Shown: positions 43,788 through 61,781 of the stretch, piece after piece
Layout of the letters: each line of letters opens with the position of its first letter
Position numbering within the stretch: the stretch's first letter is position 1
DNA from: Chionoecetes opilio
Taxonomy: Eukaryota > Arthropoda > Malacostraca > Decapoda > Majidae
Direction of reading: 5' to 3'
NCBI GenBank assembly: GCA_016584305.1
Contig: JACEEZ010015195.1
Coordinates: 83,501 to 147,500, forward strand
Length of the DNA stretch: 64,000 nucleotides
Position numbers and translations under genes: made by a program
The notes under the pieces: generated by a model
Told to the model about the DNA's origin: nothing
Databases searched by the model: none
What the model saw: the letters and a program-made list of their open reading frames with translations, nothing else

Positions 43788-44556
43788 GAGGCTTCATCTT
43801 GGTGTGAGGATAACACCAATCACCCATGAACACCCCAGGCTTGGCAGGGAGGGCCGGGCACAGCAGGGCAGGCTGGCAGGACATCAGCCCACATTATCTA
43901 GACAGTGTTTTTTTCTACTTCAAGCTTTGGTCTCATTGCCATCTTAAAGCCAAACACAATGATGCTAAACAAGCCTCAGGAAAGACACAATGATGCTAAA
44001 CAAACCTGATGACAGACACACAACACAGTGAAGGGCGGCATGGGTGTTGTCATCTGCGTGGACCATGATTTATCTCCCATTAGGATGCCCTTCAAGACTG
44101 TGTTGTCCTGCACCACACGGGGCTATACTAGGCAACACACGCCAGGCAATGAAACCTTTAAAATGACTCTATAACACAGGACATGCAGGTAACACACTCA
44201 TCAAATGTAACAATTCTTATCAGATGCAGAGTTTTCATTCATTATAGTGTGCCAGGAATAATGGAATCACCCAAAACAGAGTAAGTAATGGTGCAATGGT
44301 CTACTTTGTGACTAAGGCTCCACATGCAGCGGTGACAATGTGCACAGACACCCAGGGGCGTACACACGTGCATACATGTGTGTGTGTGCATGGACGTGTG
44401 TGCGGGATGGGATGGCTTCAGGATCCACCGTGTGCGTGTGCGTGTGCGTACATACATAGGTGTGTGCATAGACCTGCGTGCGAGATTGCTTCAGGATGTC
44501 AAGAGTCAGCCACTCACTGTATCATCGCGAGAACATCTTGTCATCTTGTCAGCGTG
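43788..44556. other. 3' flank of the RERG-like gene
   Basis: GTGTGTGC-rich tract (44365-44470) and a 22-base duplicate of the stop-codon region at 44521-44540. No gene seen. Confidence 0.5.
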
Positions 44557-49861
<5,305 letters not shown>

Positions 49862-50292
49862 CTGCAACACACACAAGAGTTGAGCACAATAGAGAACAAT
49901 GAACTCCAACAAATTACAAGGCTTAACTATAAAAATACAAAATTACGAAGAACAGAGTGAGGGAGTGTCTTTAGAGCAGCAATTGACAGTACAGATCAGA
50001 TTGAAGCCTTACAATTGCATGTTATCAAGAGAAGAAGGATTTAGAGCAGCAATTGACAGTACAGATCAGATTGAAGACTTACAATATAAGAACATAAGAA
50101 AATAAGGAAGCTACAAGAGGCCGCGAGACCTACACGAGGTAGTTCCTGTAGCAATGAAATGACAGTTCCTGTCATTGAAAGAGAAGGCATATGTTACATT
50201 CATGGCTATTGAGAATGCCTGCACCAGACTGAGAAGCGATGTGGGGATGAGCTTAACAATAGTAGCACAACAGTATTCACTATTCAGTATTT

Positions 50293-50626
50293 TTTGGGGG
50301 AGGCGGTAGCAGAGTGGTTAGCGTCTCCAAGTGGCGTTCTCGGTGACCCTTGTTCGATCCCCGACGAAAACCAAAACCTTTCTGCACCATCAAGTGGCCT
50401 GAGAACACCCACATGCTGCCCATGAACTCTACCTTGGATTGCGAGTGCATCGGAGGACACAGGGGGGCGGCATGAGCCTCTAATCACAGGCGTCACTATA
50501 ACAATCCTGCCTGCGCCACCACGGGCGAGGACCAACCATCACAGCCCTCAAGTGAGCCTCCAGGGCCTGCCATCCCACCCTTGGAGCTCACGGCCTACAC
50601 GCACTATAGCCACAAATGTATGAAAA
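50293..50626 (+). mobile_element. tRNA-derived SINE, family A
   Basis: GGAGGCGGTAGCAGAGTGG head, TTGTTCGATCCCCG B box, and the 3' CACTATAGCCACAAATGTA end. Full-length. Confidence 0.85.
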
Positions 50627-51138
50627 CAATAAAAATCGCTGGTAACAGAGCCCTCAGTCGTCCCTCTCTGGCTGATTTGGTGCCTTGTAAGTTAATTTAT
50701 TTCATCAGTCATTGTGGGATAGTAGATACCAAGAGTATAAATAAAAATAATATGAGAGAATGAGAAGGTATAAGAATGTGTCATGTATGGGAACAAATAT
50801 AAAGAGAATGAAGTCAAGAGAAGTACTGTGAGAAGTAGTAGCTTCATTTTTCTCTCTGACATATTTGGTGGCTTCAAGTAATCGTGGAGACCATTTCATC
50901 ATTCCTGATTTAATGCAGTCAAAATATAGCCATGATCGAGTACTATAGCAACAATAGGTTGTCACTGTTGGCATCCAGTCACACGTTTTTAAATGATCCA
51001 CATTCAAAATCTGTAAATTCCCCGAACTCTCAAAACACAACTGACGACCAGCAGACCACGGCTCGGTGAGGTCCCGGCAGGCAGGCGGCCTCCCAGCCCG
51101 GTGCTCATATAAATACATGTAAACTCTGAAAAAAATAT

Positions 51139-51521
51139 AGTACTTGAAGAATTTTGGGTGTTTCTGATATATTTTTTTTTGCGATATGGCAGATACTTGC
51201 ATCCTTTATGGGTGCAGCAAGAAAGCTGTGCCTTTCCAGAAAGCTTAGCACCCATTTCCGACCTATTTGGCCACGACATATGTGTGCAGCGCCGAGGAGT
51301 GGCGGGCTGAGGCGGGCGGTCTGAAGCAGATTGTCTTGCTGTGCGCCTCTCGCCCGCCTCTCCCCGGCGCTGCACACATAGTATATCGTGGCCGTATCGG
51401 TCGGGAACGGGTGATAAGCTCTGTGGAAAGGCACAGCTTTCTTGCTGTATCCATACAGGATGCAAGTATATGCCATATCGCAAAAAAAAAAATTCAGAAA
51501 CACCCAAAATTCTTCAAGTAC
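51139..51521. mobile_element. Foldback element with ~170-bp arms
   Basis: CTTGAAGAATTTTGGGTGTT on the left mirrors AACACCCAAAATTCTTCAAG on the right; GCAGCAAGAAAGCTGTGCC is also mirrored. Loop around 51310-51350. The short frames within are not genes. Confidence 0.9.
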
Positions 51522-51610
51522 AATAAACCCTTCATGTTCGCGGGGGTTAGGGAACAGAGACACCCGCGATTAGCGTAAATCCGCGAGCATGACATTAGTC
51601 ATTCATTTAA

Positions 51611-51663
<53 letters not shown>

Positions 51664-51665
<2 letters not shown>

Positions 51666-52238
51666 CCCATCACAAGGAACTGGCCAAGGCACAACAAAAA
51701 TGGGTAACACAAAGCCCGCTTAGTTGCCAGTCCCTATAAAGAAGACAGTAAGAGAATAAAATAAAAAAAGAGGGGTGAGCCAATTTAGTTCGGGAGGTGT
51801 CTTGTTACTCTTCTTTTGAAAAGATTTAAGTCATAGGAAAGTGGAAAAATAGAAACAGGAAGAGAGTTCCAGAGTTTACCAGTGAAAGGGATGAAAGAGT
51901 AAAGATACTGATTAACTCTTGCATTAGGAAGATGGACAGAATAGGGATGAGAATGAGTAGAAAGTCTTGTGCAGCGAGACCGCGGGATGGGGGGGAGGCA
52001 TGCAGTTAGCAAGTTCAGAAGAGCAGTGAGCATGAAAGTAACGGTAGAAGATAGCAAGAGAAGCAACATTGCGGCGGTGATTTAAAGATTGAAGACAGTC
52101 AGTCAGAGGAGAGGAGTTGATGAGACGAAAAGCTTTTGACTCAACCCTGTTTAGGAGAGCTGTATGAGTGGATCCTCCCCAAACATGTGAGACATACTCC
52201 ATACATGGGCGGATAAGGCCCCTGTACAGAGCAAGCAA
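51664..52238 (-). mobile_element. Jockey-like LINE reverse transcriptase C-terminus, frameshifted
   Basis: Minus strand reads LYRGLIRPCMEYVSHVWGG and FRLINSSPLTDCLQSLNHRR, then continues in another frame with FIPFTGKLWNSLPVSIFP and FKRRVTRHL. Nested in the Tigger-like element; 5' truncated. Confidence 0.85.
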
Positions 52239-52251
52239 TTGGGAGGGAGTA

Positions 52252-52367
<116 letters not shown>

Positions 52368-52799
52368 AAAACCCGCGAGTAATCAAATCCGCGAGCCTTA
52401 AGCCCGCGAACATGAAGGGTTTAGTGTACTATATTTTGTTCAGAGTTTACGTGTGTTTGTATGAGCACCGGGCTGGGAGGCCGCCTGCCCTCACCTCACC
52501 ACCAAGTTTCCCGCCACGGCTGGAATGGGGCTGTTGTTTTCCTGCACTTTTTACTGAAGTCATGTTTTTAGGGAAAGAAGGCGTGGAAATTAATAATTTT
52601 TTGTGTATTTGGTATTTTGAATGAACTTTCAACATAATTATGCAAAGAAAACTCGTTCTGGACGATTAGGCTACTTTAAAAGTTCATTTATTTAATCAGT
52701 CATTGTCGGATACCAAGAAATGATATAATGATTAGCTAATGAAAAGTTCCTTCCAACTGCCATCCAGGGATAACTTGTGGAGTGCCAGCCGTGTGCCTG

Positions 52800-53010
52800 G
52801 CACTAACCACAAGTATACTTGTTACCACAAGTATACTTGTTACCACAAGTAGCTATACTTGTTACCACAAGTATACTTGTTACCACAAGTAGCTATACTT
52901 GTTACCACAAGTATACTTGTTACCACAAGTAGCTATACTTGTTACCACAAGTAGCTATACTTGTTACCACAAGTAGCTATACTTGTTACCACAAGTATAC
53001 TCGTACGCTT
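52800..53010. repeat. 18/23-bp self-complementary repeat
   Basis: ACTTGTTACCACAAGT units, each with ACTTG and CAAGT arms. Confidence 0.9.
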
Positions 53011-53135
53011 GTTAGGGAAGTATGTATATAAGAAACATAAGAAAATAAGGAAGCTACAAGAGGCAGTAAGACCTACACGTGGTAGTTCCTGTACACTCCA
53101 AGTCTATATTTAATCTACAAAATTAATACATGTGA

Positions 53136-53276
53136 GCGAGGCGGTGGCAGGGTGGTCAGGGTCTCCGAGTGGCGTTCTCGGTGACCCGAGTTCGATCCCG
53201 AGTGAGAACCAAGATCCACTTTAAATCTTTCTGCACCGTCGAGTGGCCTAAGAACACCCACATGCCGCCCATTAGG
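53136..53276 (+). mobile_element. SINE family A, 5' fragment
   Basis: GAGGCGGTGGCAGGGTGGTC head and GAGTTCGATCCCGAG B box; truncated at CCGCCCATTAGGG, just before element X. Confidence 0.82.
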
Positions 53277-53311
53277 GTGGTGCGGCATCAACATAATATT
53301 GGTATTGTTCC

Positions 53312-56300
53312 GAGTGTCCTCCCGCCGTCGTTGTCGCCCAAAAAAAACGAGTAGCGAAATTAAATTTGAAACCATATATATGTACTTGCAGCTACAAAGC
53401 ATAAAACAACACTGGCACAGGGTAGATTATACAGTCATGATATAAACTACTGTGTATCATCTTCAGTGGCACAGACACAGCAGTAGTGATGCTATAATTC
53501 GTAATATATGGCGCCTGGCGACATTAGGGCAGGTGGCGACTTTACTGTTATCTACGGTACGTAGTCTACTACTTCATTCTACCATGGTTTATATGGTACA
53601 ATATTAATAATACTTCCATACTCTCTTAGCCCCCCTTCCCCCCCTTGTTTTTTGCACTACGCCTCGCCCCCTTATGAAAAACGGTGATTTAGACCAAGAA
53701 GTTATTAGTGAGGACACAAACACATCAAAATCTATTAGAATATAAATAAAAGGCTTGTTTTTATAACAGCAGAAAGTTTTGAACCCAGAAATATCCCATT
53801 TTTACCCAATTAGCGTGCATATATTGCCTCTGCTTGGGTGTTATATCATGCAATACAGCCCCATACCCTTTCTTACCCCTTACATAGCCTTGAATATTGC
53901 ACGGGGAGCCGTAAATTGAGGTAAAAAGCAGAAGAAAATAAGATAAGTGAAGCCAGAAATACCCCATTTTTACCCAATTAGCGTGCATATATTGCCTCTG
54001 CTTGGGCGTTATATCATGCACTACAGCCCCACGCCCTTTCTTACCCCTTACATAGCCTTGAATATCGCACGGGGAGCGGTAAATTGAGGTAAAAAGCAGA
54101 AGAAAATAAGATAAGTGAAGCCAGAAATACCCCATTTTTACCCAATTAGCGTGCATATATTGCCTCTGCTTGGGCGTTATATCATGCAATACAGTCCCAC
54201 GCCCTTTCTTAACCCTTACATAGCCTTGAATATTGCACGGGGAGCGGTACATTGAGGTAAAAAGCAGAAGAAAATAAGATAAGTGAAGCCAGAAATACCC
54301 CATTTTTACCCAATTAGCGTGCATATATTGCCTCTGCTTGGGTGTTATATCATGCAATACAGTCCCACGCCCTTTCTTACCCCTTACATAGCCTTGAATA
54401 TTGCACGGGGAGCCGTAAATTGAGGTAAAAAGCAGAAGAAAATAAGATAAGTGAAGCCAGAAATACCCCATTTTTACCCAATTAGCGTGCATATATTGCC
54501 TCTGCTTGGGTGTTATATCATGCAATACAGCCCCACGCCCTTTCTTACCCCTTACATAGCCTTGAATATTGCACGGGGAGCCGTAAATTGAGGTAAAAAG
54601 CAGAAGAAAATAAGATAAGTGAAGCCAGAAATACCCCATTTTTACCCAATTAGCGTGCATATATTGCCTCTGCTTGGGCGTTATATCATGCAATACAGTC
54701 CCACGCCCTTTCTTACCCCTTACATAGCCTTGAATATTGCACGGGGAGCCGTAAATTGAGGTAAAAAGCAGAAGAAAATAAGATAAGTGAAGCCAGAAAT
54801 ACCCCATTTTTACCCAATTAGCGTGCATATATTGCCTCTGCTTGGGCGTTATATCATGCAATACAGTCCCACGCCCTTTCTTACCCCTTACATAGCCTTG
54901 AATATTGCACGGGGAGCCGTAAATTGAGGTAAAAAGCAGAAGAAAATAAGATAAGTGAAGCCAGAAATACCCCATTTTTACCCAATTAGCGTGCATATAT
55001 TGCCTCTGCTTGGATGTTATATCATGCAATACAGTCCCACGCCCTTTCTTAACCCTTACATAGCCTTGAATATTGCACGGGGAGCCGTAAATTGAGGTAA
55101 AAAGCAGAAGAAAATAAGATAAGTGAAGCCAGAAATACCCCATTTTTACCCAATTAGCGTGCATATATTGCCTCTGCTTGGATGTTATATCATGCAATAC
55201 AGTCCCACGCCCTTTCTTAACCCTTACATAGCCTTGAATATTGCACGGGGAGCCGTAAATTGAGGTAAAAAGCAGAAGAAAATAAGATAAGTGAAGCCAG
55301 AAATACCCCATTTTTACCCAATTAGCGTGCATATATTGCCTCTGCTTGGATGTTATATCATGCAATACAGTCCCACGCCCTTTCTTAACCCTTACATAGC
55401 CTTGAATATTGCACGGGGAGCCGTAAATTGAGGTAAAAAGCAGAAGAAAATAAGATAAGTGAAGCCAGAAATACCCCATTTTTACCCAATTAGCGTGCAT
55501 ATATTGCCTCTGCTTGGATGTTATATCATGCAATACAGTCCCACGCCCTTTCTTAACCCTTACATAGCCTTGAATATTGCACGGGGAGCCGTAAATTGAG
55601 GTAAAAAGCAGAAGAAAATAAGATAAGTGAAGCCAGAAATACCCCATTTTTACCCAATTAGCGTGCATATATTGCCTCTGCTTGTATGTTATATCATGCA
55701 ATACAGTCCCACGCCCTTTCTTAACCCTTACATAGCCTTGAATATTGCACGGGGAGCCGTAAATTGAGGTAAAAAGCAGAAGAAAATAAGATAAGTGAAG
55801 CCAGAAATACCCCATTTTTACCCAATTAGCGTGCATATATTGCCTCTGCTTGGATGGTATATCATGCAATACAGTCCCACGCCCTTTCTTAACCCTTACA
55901 TAGCCTTGAATATTGCACGGGGAGCCGTAAATTGAGGTAAAAAGCAGAAGAAAATAAGATAAGTGAAGCCAGAAATACCCCATTTTTACCCAATTAGCGT
56001 GCATATATTGCCTCTGCTTGGGTGTTATATCATGCAATACAGTCCCACGCCCTTTCTTAACCCTTACATAGCCTTGAATATTGCACGGGGAGCCGTAAAT
56101 TGAGGTAAAAAGCAGAAGAAAATAAGATAAGTGAAGCCAGAAATACCCCATTTTTACCCAATTAGCGTGCATATATTGCCTCTGCTTGGGTGTTATATCA
56201 TGCAATACAGCCCCACGCCCTTTCTTAACCCTTACATAGCCTTGAATATTGCACGGGGAGCCGTAAATTGAGGTAAAAAGCAGAAGAAAATAAGATAAGT

Positions 56301-59296
56301 GAAGCCAGAAATACCCCATTTTTACCCAATTAGCGTGCATATATTGCCTCTGCTTGGGTGTTATATCATGCAATACAGCCCCACGCCCTTTCTTAACCCT
56401 TACATAGCCTTGAATATTGCACGGGGAGCCGTAAATTGAGGTAAAAAGCAGAAGAAAATAAGATAAGTGAAGCCAGAAATACCCCATTTTTACCCAATTA
56501 GCGTGCATATATTGCCTCTGCTTGGGTGTTATATCATGCAATACAGCCCCACGCCCTTTCTTAACCTTTACATAGCCTTGAATATTGCACGGGGAGCGGT
56601 ACATTGAGGTAAAAAGCAGAAGAAAATAAGATAAGTGAAGCCAGAAATACCCCATTTTTACCCATTTAGCGTGCATATATTGCCTCTGCTTGGATGTTAT
56701 ATCATGCAATACAGCCCCACGCCCTTTCTTAACCCTTACATAGCCTTGAATATTGCACGGGGAGCGGTACATTGAGGTAAAAAGCAGAAGAAAATAAGAT
56801 AAGTGAAGCCAGAAATACGCCATTTTTACCCAATTAGCGTGCATATATTGCCTCTGCTTGGGTGTTATATCATGCAATACAGCCCCACGCCCTTTCTTAC
56901 CCCTTACATAGCCTTGAATATTGCACGGGGAGCGGTACATTGAGGTAAAAAGCAGAAGAAAATAAGATAAGTGAAGCCAGAAATACCCCCTTTTTACCCA
57001 ATTAGCGTGCATATATTGCCTCTGCTTGGATGTTATATCATGCAATACAGCCCCACGCCCTTTCTTACCCCTTACATAGCCTTGAATATTGCACGGGGAG
57101 CGGTACATTGAGGTAAAAAGCAGAAGAAAATAAGATAAGTGAAGCCAGAAATACCCCTTTTTACCCAATTAGCGTGCATATATTGCCTCTGCTTGGGTGT
57201 TATATCATGCAATACAGCCCCACGCCCTTTCTTACCCCTTACATAGCCTTGAATATTGCACGGGGAGCGGTACATTGAGGTAAAAAGCAGAAGAAAATAA
57301 GATAAGTGAAGCCAGAAATACGCCATTTTTACCCAATTAGCGTGCATATATTGCCTCTGCTTGGGTGTTATATCATGCACTACAGCCCCACGCCCTTTCT
57401 TACCCCTTACATAGCCTTGAATATTGCACGGGGAGCGGTAAATTGAGGTAAAAAGCAGAAGAAAATAAGATAAGTGAAGCCAGAAATATCCCATTTTTAC
57501 CCAATTAGCGTGCATATATTGCCTCTGCTTGGGTGTTATATCATGCACTACAGCCCCACGCCCTTTCTTACCCCTTACATAGCCTTGAATATTGCACGGG
57601 GAGCGGTAAATTGAGGTAAAAAGCAGAAGAAAATAAGATAAGTGAAGCCAGAAATATCCCATTTTTACCCAATTAGCGTGCATATATTGCCTCTGCTTGG
57701 GTGTTATATCATGCAATACAGCCCCACGCCCTTTCTTACCCCTTACATAGCCTTGAATATTGCACGGGGAGCGGTAAATTGAGGTAAAAAGCAGAAGAAA
57801 ATAAGATAAGTGAAGCCAGAAATATCCCATTTTTACCCAATTAGCGTGCATATATTGCCTCTGCTTGGGTGTTATATCATGCAATACAGCCCCACGCCCT
57901 TTCTTACCCCTTACATAGCCTTGAATATTGCACGGGGAGCCGTAAATTGAGGTAAAAAGCAGAAGAAAATAAGATAAGTGAAGCCAGAAATACCCCATTT
58001 TTACCCAATTAGCGTGCATATATTGCCTCTGCTTGGGTGTTATATCATGCAATACAGCCCCACGCCCTTTCTTACCCCTTACATAGCCTTGAATATCGCA
58101 AGGGGAGCCGTAAATTGAAGTAAAAGCACAAGAAATTAGGAGAAATAAGATAAGCGAAGCCAGAAATACCCAGTTTTTACCTATTTATCGTGCATATATT
58201 GTCTTTGTCAAAGGGGAATATCATGCAATACAGCCCCATACCCTTTTTTACCCCTTAAATAGCCTTGAATATTGCACGGGAAGCCGTAAATTGAGGTATA
58301 AATGTAAGAATAAGGGTAAATAGCCAATATGGCCGCTGTGACGTCATCATCAGGACTGGATCAGACATGGGATCAGAGCTTTTCTTGATCTTGACATCCA
58401 ACTCGAGCCTACAACTATTCCCTTCATAATCAAATACATCAAATAATGAATAAATCAACACGGATAAAGTAAAATAATGATAAATAGGACACAATAAGCT
58501 TAAAAAAACAATGAAATAACGAAGAATTAATGAAATATCGCGTTTTAAAAGATGGCCTAAAAAAAAGCTCAAATTCACTACAACAAAAATCGATTTTTTG
58601 ACGAAGCTCTTATAATTCGTGAAAAAATATGGGCAAATAATATATGATGTGTGTATCTTATAAACAGTAACAGATCCTCGTTTAGTGTTGAAACCATGGA
58701 GCAATACATCTTTTGTTTTTTCGATAATGTGACCCCTTAAACATCTGAGTCATATGTATTCCTTTAGTAAACACGTGAAAAACATGTCCCATAAACACAC
58801 ACAAACACACTGCGCCTGTAGGCACAGCTAATCACACACAAATAACCTCACCGCTCATTTAGGAGGAGGAACAAGGTTGACGTTAAAATGTAAACAAGAA
58901 ACGCCAGAAATAAATAAACAAAATACAGCCACCAGGCGCGTGATTACTACATAAAACGATGCGGAAATATCGAAATATATTAAAACACACAAAACTCCCC
59001 CTGTAGCTAGTGTAAAAAAGAATTATCAACAAAATATCGGTAAAATTTACGGTGTTACTAACTGATTGAGTCATATTTCTTTTACGAAGGCCTTAAATAT
59101 CGGAGACTTTTTTATGAAAAGTCTTAAAAAGAACTAGGGTTTTCAATAAGACTATGCAATCCTATATCGGTGCACGAATAAAAAAGTGATTATTCGTTTT
59201 AAAATGCGTAATTGGCACTCCGTAACCTGGCAGCGAGCCAAGGGCCAATCAGAGGCCTCGCTTCATTGACAGCCAATCAGCGTTCAGGAACCAACT
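53312..59296. mobile_element. Interspersed element X, expanded copy (about 26 internal units)
   Basis: Left flank 53312-53780 and right flank 58100-59296 match 11777-12255 and 12330-13411 closely. The internal 168-bp unit has multiplied. No transposition protein seen. Short inverted ends or CTRR-type Helitron ends could not be confirmed. Confidence 0.8.
53760..58100 (-). repeat. 168-bp satellite-like array, ~26 units, open on the minus strand
   Basis: Units are 168 bp (56 codons) and more than 95% alike by eye. The minus strand reads MGYFWLHLSYFLLLFTS, then SPCNIQGYV, then DITPKQRQYMHANWVK per unit. Frames of 1135 (53761-57168) and 326 codons (57072-58052) are separated by an indel near 57157. 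Each unit would carry one hydrophobic segment. The diverged units outside the array are broken, which favours a non-coding satellite. Confidence 0.9.
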
Positions 59297-59301
59297 CATA
59301 C

Positions 59302-59394
59302 CGTTACCGGTATACCGGGAAGTCGAAATTACCGGTAATACCGGCACTGAAATACCGGTATTTTGGTATACCGAATACCGGTGCACATCCCCAG
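59302..59394. mobile_element. hAT-like terminus rich in ACCGGTA
   Basis: TATACCGGTA-type words ending CCGGTGCACATCCCCAG, typical of one hAT terminus; only one end seen. Confidence 0.55.
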
Positions 59395-59491
59395 TGCCCA
59401 TCAACTCTTACCTTTAATTGCGAGTGCATCGGAGGACACAGGGGGGCGGCATGAGCCTCTAATTACAGGCGTCACTATAACAATCCTGCCT
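59391..59491 (+). mobile_element. SINE family A, middle fragment
   Basis: GCGAGTGCATCGGAGGACAC through CACTATAACAATCCTGCC. Confidence 0.8.
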
Positions 59492-59499
59492 TATGATAG

Positions 59500-60130
59500 C
59501 AGTAATAAGGGTTCGCGTGCCATGACAGGAGAGGAGAAGAGGAGAGGACCCACAAGCGATCATAAGCAGGTCACAAGAAGAAGAAGACATGACCACTGCC
59601 ATCACTCAGCTGGCCTGCAGTACGCCGCTTCCTTCTCCTCCTCTTTCCCACTCATTACACTTGAAACTCACAGTCTTTTCCATGCCTGCTGCTTCCTGGA
59701 TGCTTATAGCCACTACCACAACCACCACAATGCCTCCACACCTGATATAAGCCTTGCAATGTGGCAGAAACACACCTGACCTCTGCACACAAACACCGTC
59801 ACACTCGCCATGTTTACTAAAAATACTAACCTCCACAACTTCGCAAGGATAATGTATCTAATGTAATGTTTAGGCCTTATACATCACATACCCCTCTCTC
59901 TCTATATATATACATCAATGTTGAGAGCATTAGGAACAATGATGTGAGCTGTGGTAGTGGCTGGGTGGGCTCTCAGTGACGTAATGATTGATAACCTTGA
60001 TGAAAACACACAGCGACTAAAAATAGATTTCGCGCGCCAAATTTCAAATGGGTCTCATTCTCAACCCGCAGGACATGTCACTCTTGAAAGACATACGGTT
60101 ATTATATAGTAAGTATGACATTGTATTACG
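59500..60130. other. Intergenic, no confident gene
   Basis: Contains TTTCGCGCGCCAAA at 60029, a palindromic E2F-type motif. On the minus strand a candidate ATGGCGAGTGTG at 59812 lies about 220 bp away but leads to stops. Confidence 0.35.
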
Positions 60131-60132
60131 TA

Positions 60133-60425
60133 TAGGACGTATAGGACCTCTAGGACACGTGCCATGTGACCTTTGATGCTGGCACATTTCCCCTTTTTGG
60201 CATTAAATTAATCAAATCAATCAAGACACGTCACTCTGAAAGACTTATTACGGTTATTATATAGTCAGAATGGCTTTGTACTATAGGTAATACCATGTTT
60301 GTGACTCACTGATGGTCCTTTATCTTGCTCTATTAACTCGTTATCAATAATATTCTGTATACACACGACAGGAACTACCCCGTGTAGGTCTCAATGCCTT
60401 TTGTAGCTTCCTTTGTTCTTATGTT
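60133..60425 (+). mobile_element. Two LINE tails
   Basis: A TGGCACATTTCCCC...GGCATTAAATTAATCA tail (60133-60225) and a CR1-like GGAACTACCCCGTGTAGGTC tail (60370-60425). Confidence 0.7.
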
Positions 60426-60631
60426 ACTTTGAAGCCAGTGGGAGGAGCAAGTGGGCCATGGCTAGGGGCCCCGCGCTGACAGGGGCCCCACACTGACAGG
60501 GCCCTGCACCCAGCTTGTGGCAGGGTTGACCACCGGTGGTTGAGTAACATGGCATGGACAAATCGAAAGTCTCAAGTTAAGCGAGGGCCTCACTACCTAG
60601 GCCTCAAGCGAGAAGTACATGAAGGATAGAC

Positions 60632-60632
60632 A

Positions 60633-60693
<61 letters not shown>

Positions 60694-60768
60694 CGTCACA
60701 ATAATATACCTGTACCCAATAATACTTACTCGTTATCAATAGTGCGCTTGCGTACACATGATACTTTG

Positions 60769-60833
<65 letters not shown>
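60632..60833. repeat. Facing (CA)n and (GT)n tracts
   Basis: (CA)n at 60634-60691 and (GT)n at 60772-60833, about 80 bp apart, able to pair. Confidence 0.92.
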
Positions 60834-60834
<1 letters not shown>

Positions 60835-60837
<3 letters not shown>

Positions 60838-61157
60838 GTGCCTATAGCGCCTGTAGGCAGTGGTGACCCAGGGGTGGGATGGCAGGCTCTGGAGGCACAC
60901 TTGAGGGCTGTGATGGTAGGTCCTCGCCCGTGGTGGCGCAGGCAGGATTGTTATAGTGACGCCTGTGATTAGAGGCTCATGCCGCCCCCCTGTGTCCTCC
61001 GATGCACTCGCAATCAAAGGCAGAGTTAATGGACAGCATGTGGGTGTTCTTAGGCGGTGGAGAAAGATTTTGGTTTTCTTTGGGGATCGAACTCGGGTCA
61101 CCGAGAACGCCACTCAGAGACGCTAACCACTCAAGTCACTCTGCTACCGCCTCCCCG
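60835..61157 (-). mobile_element. tRNA-derived SINE, family A
   Basis: Full-length reverse copy: CACTCTGCTACCGCCTCCC at its head end, GATCGAACTCGGGTCACC B box complement. Confidence 0.85.
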
Positions 61158-61565
61158 TGTGTGGCCGGTTACCACTGGAGGAACGTCTGTGTGTATGTGG
61201 CGATGTACAGACTGAGGAACATGTTGTTGAAAATTGTCCTGTATCAAACAATATCAAGCAGACAGTAGGCTTGACTTGTTTAGGTGAAGCTATTTAACGG
61301 TAAATATAGCCATTATGAATGTTGTAAAATGATTCATGATATTTTGCACTTGTATGCGTAAGGCCTGTGTGTCATGGATATTTCCTGCCACTGTTCGTGC
61401 ACCGACAATTGATGTTGTTTTTGTTTTAATATCATTACGTGGACTGCAGATTGCATTATCTGTGTTATTTATATTAGTACTAACAGTATGTATTGTTATA
61501 AGATTATGTGTTAATGTTAAGATTTATGTACACTGTGGTCAATAAATTATCTATCTATCTATCTG
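61158..61565 (+). mobile_element. LINE 3' end with C-x-C...H...C motif and (ATCT)n tail
   Basis: Reads CGRLPLEERLCVCGDVQTEE then HVVENCP, and stops at about 61292. The UTR ends ATTATCTATCTATCTATCT. The SINE abuts its truncated 5' side. Confidence 0.8.
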
Positions 61566-61689
61566 TGCGTGTTCTATCAAGTGGTCGTAGAGATAGCCTA
61601 TGATGTTCCTGTAGATGGAGAAGCCTGTAGCGTAACTTTAACACCCGTGAGTGAGGTATGTGACCCAGGGAACCTATTACGTGACCCAC

Positions 61690-61781
61690 CTGGCAGGGGG
61701 CGTGGCGGCTGCGGGGCGGGCGCGGCGCGGGGTGGTGGGCGGCGTGAACACTGCCCCGCTGGAGGACGCGCGCCCACTCAT
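61690..61781 (-). CDS. Putative first coding exon of an unidentified minus-strand gene
   Basis: A GC-rich, CpG-rich island in AT-rich surroundings. The ATG at 61781-61779 has G at -3 and follows a possible acceptor CCCCTGCAG. It encodes 30 residues, MSGRASSSGAVFTPPTTPRR followed by an Ala/Pro-rich run, and ends CCAG|GTGGGT. Ser/Thr-Pro sites beside basic residues recall the head of nuclear lamins, but this is only a resemblance. Possible next exons after an intron of about 80 bases read RNIIGYLYDHLIEHAQ or RLLHLQEHHRLSLR, depending on the acceptor; neither is confirmed. The other strand is also open here. Confidence 0.33.

Noticed and set aside
51105..51563. 152-167 codon frames on both strands
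   Set aside because: They lie in the arms of a foldback element and mirror each other.
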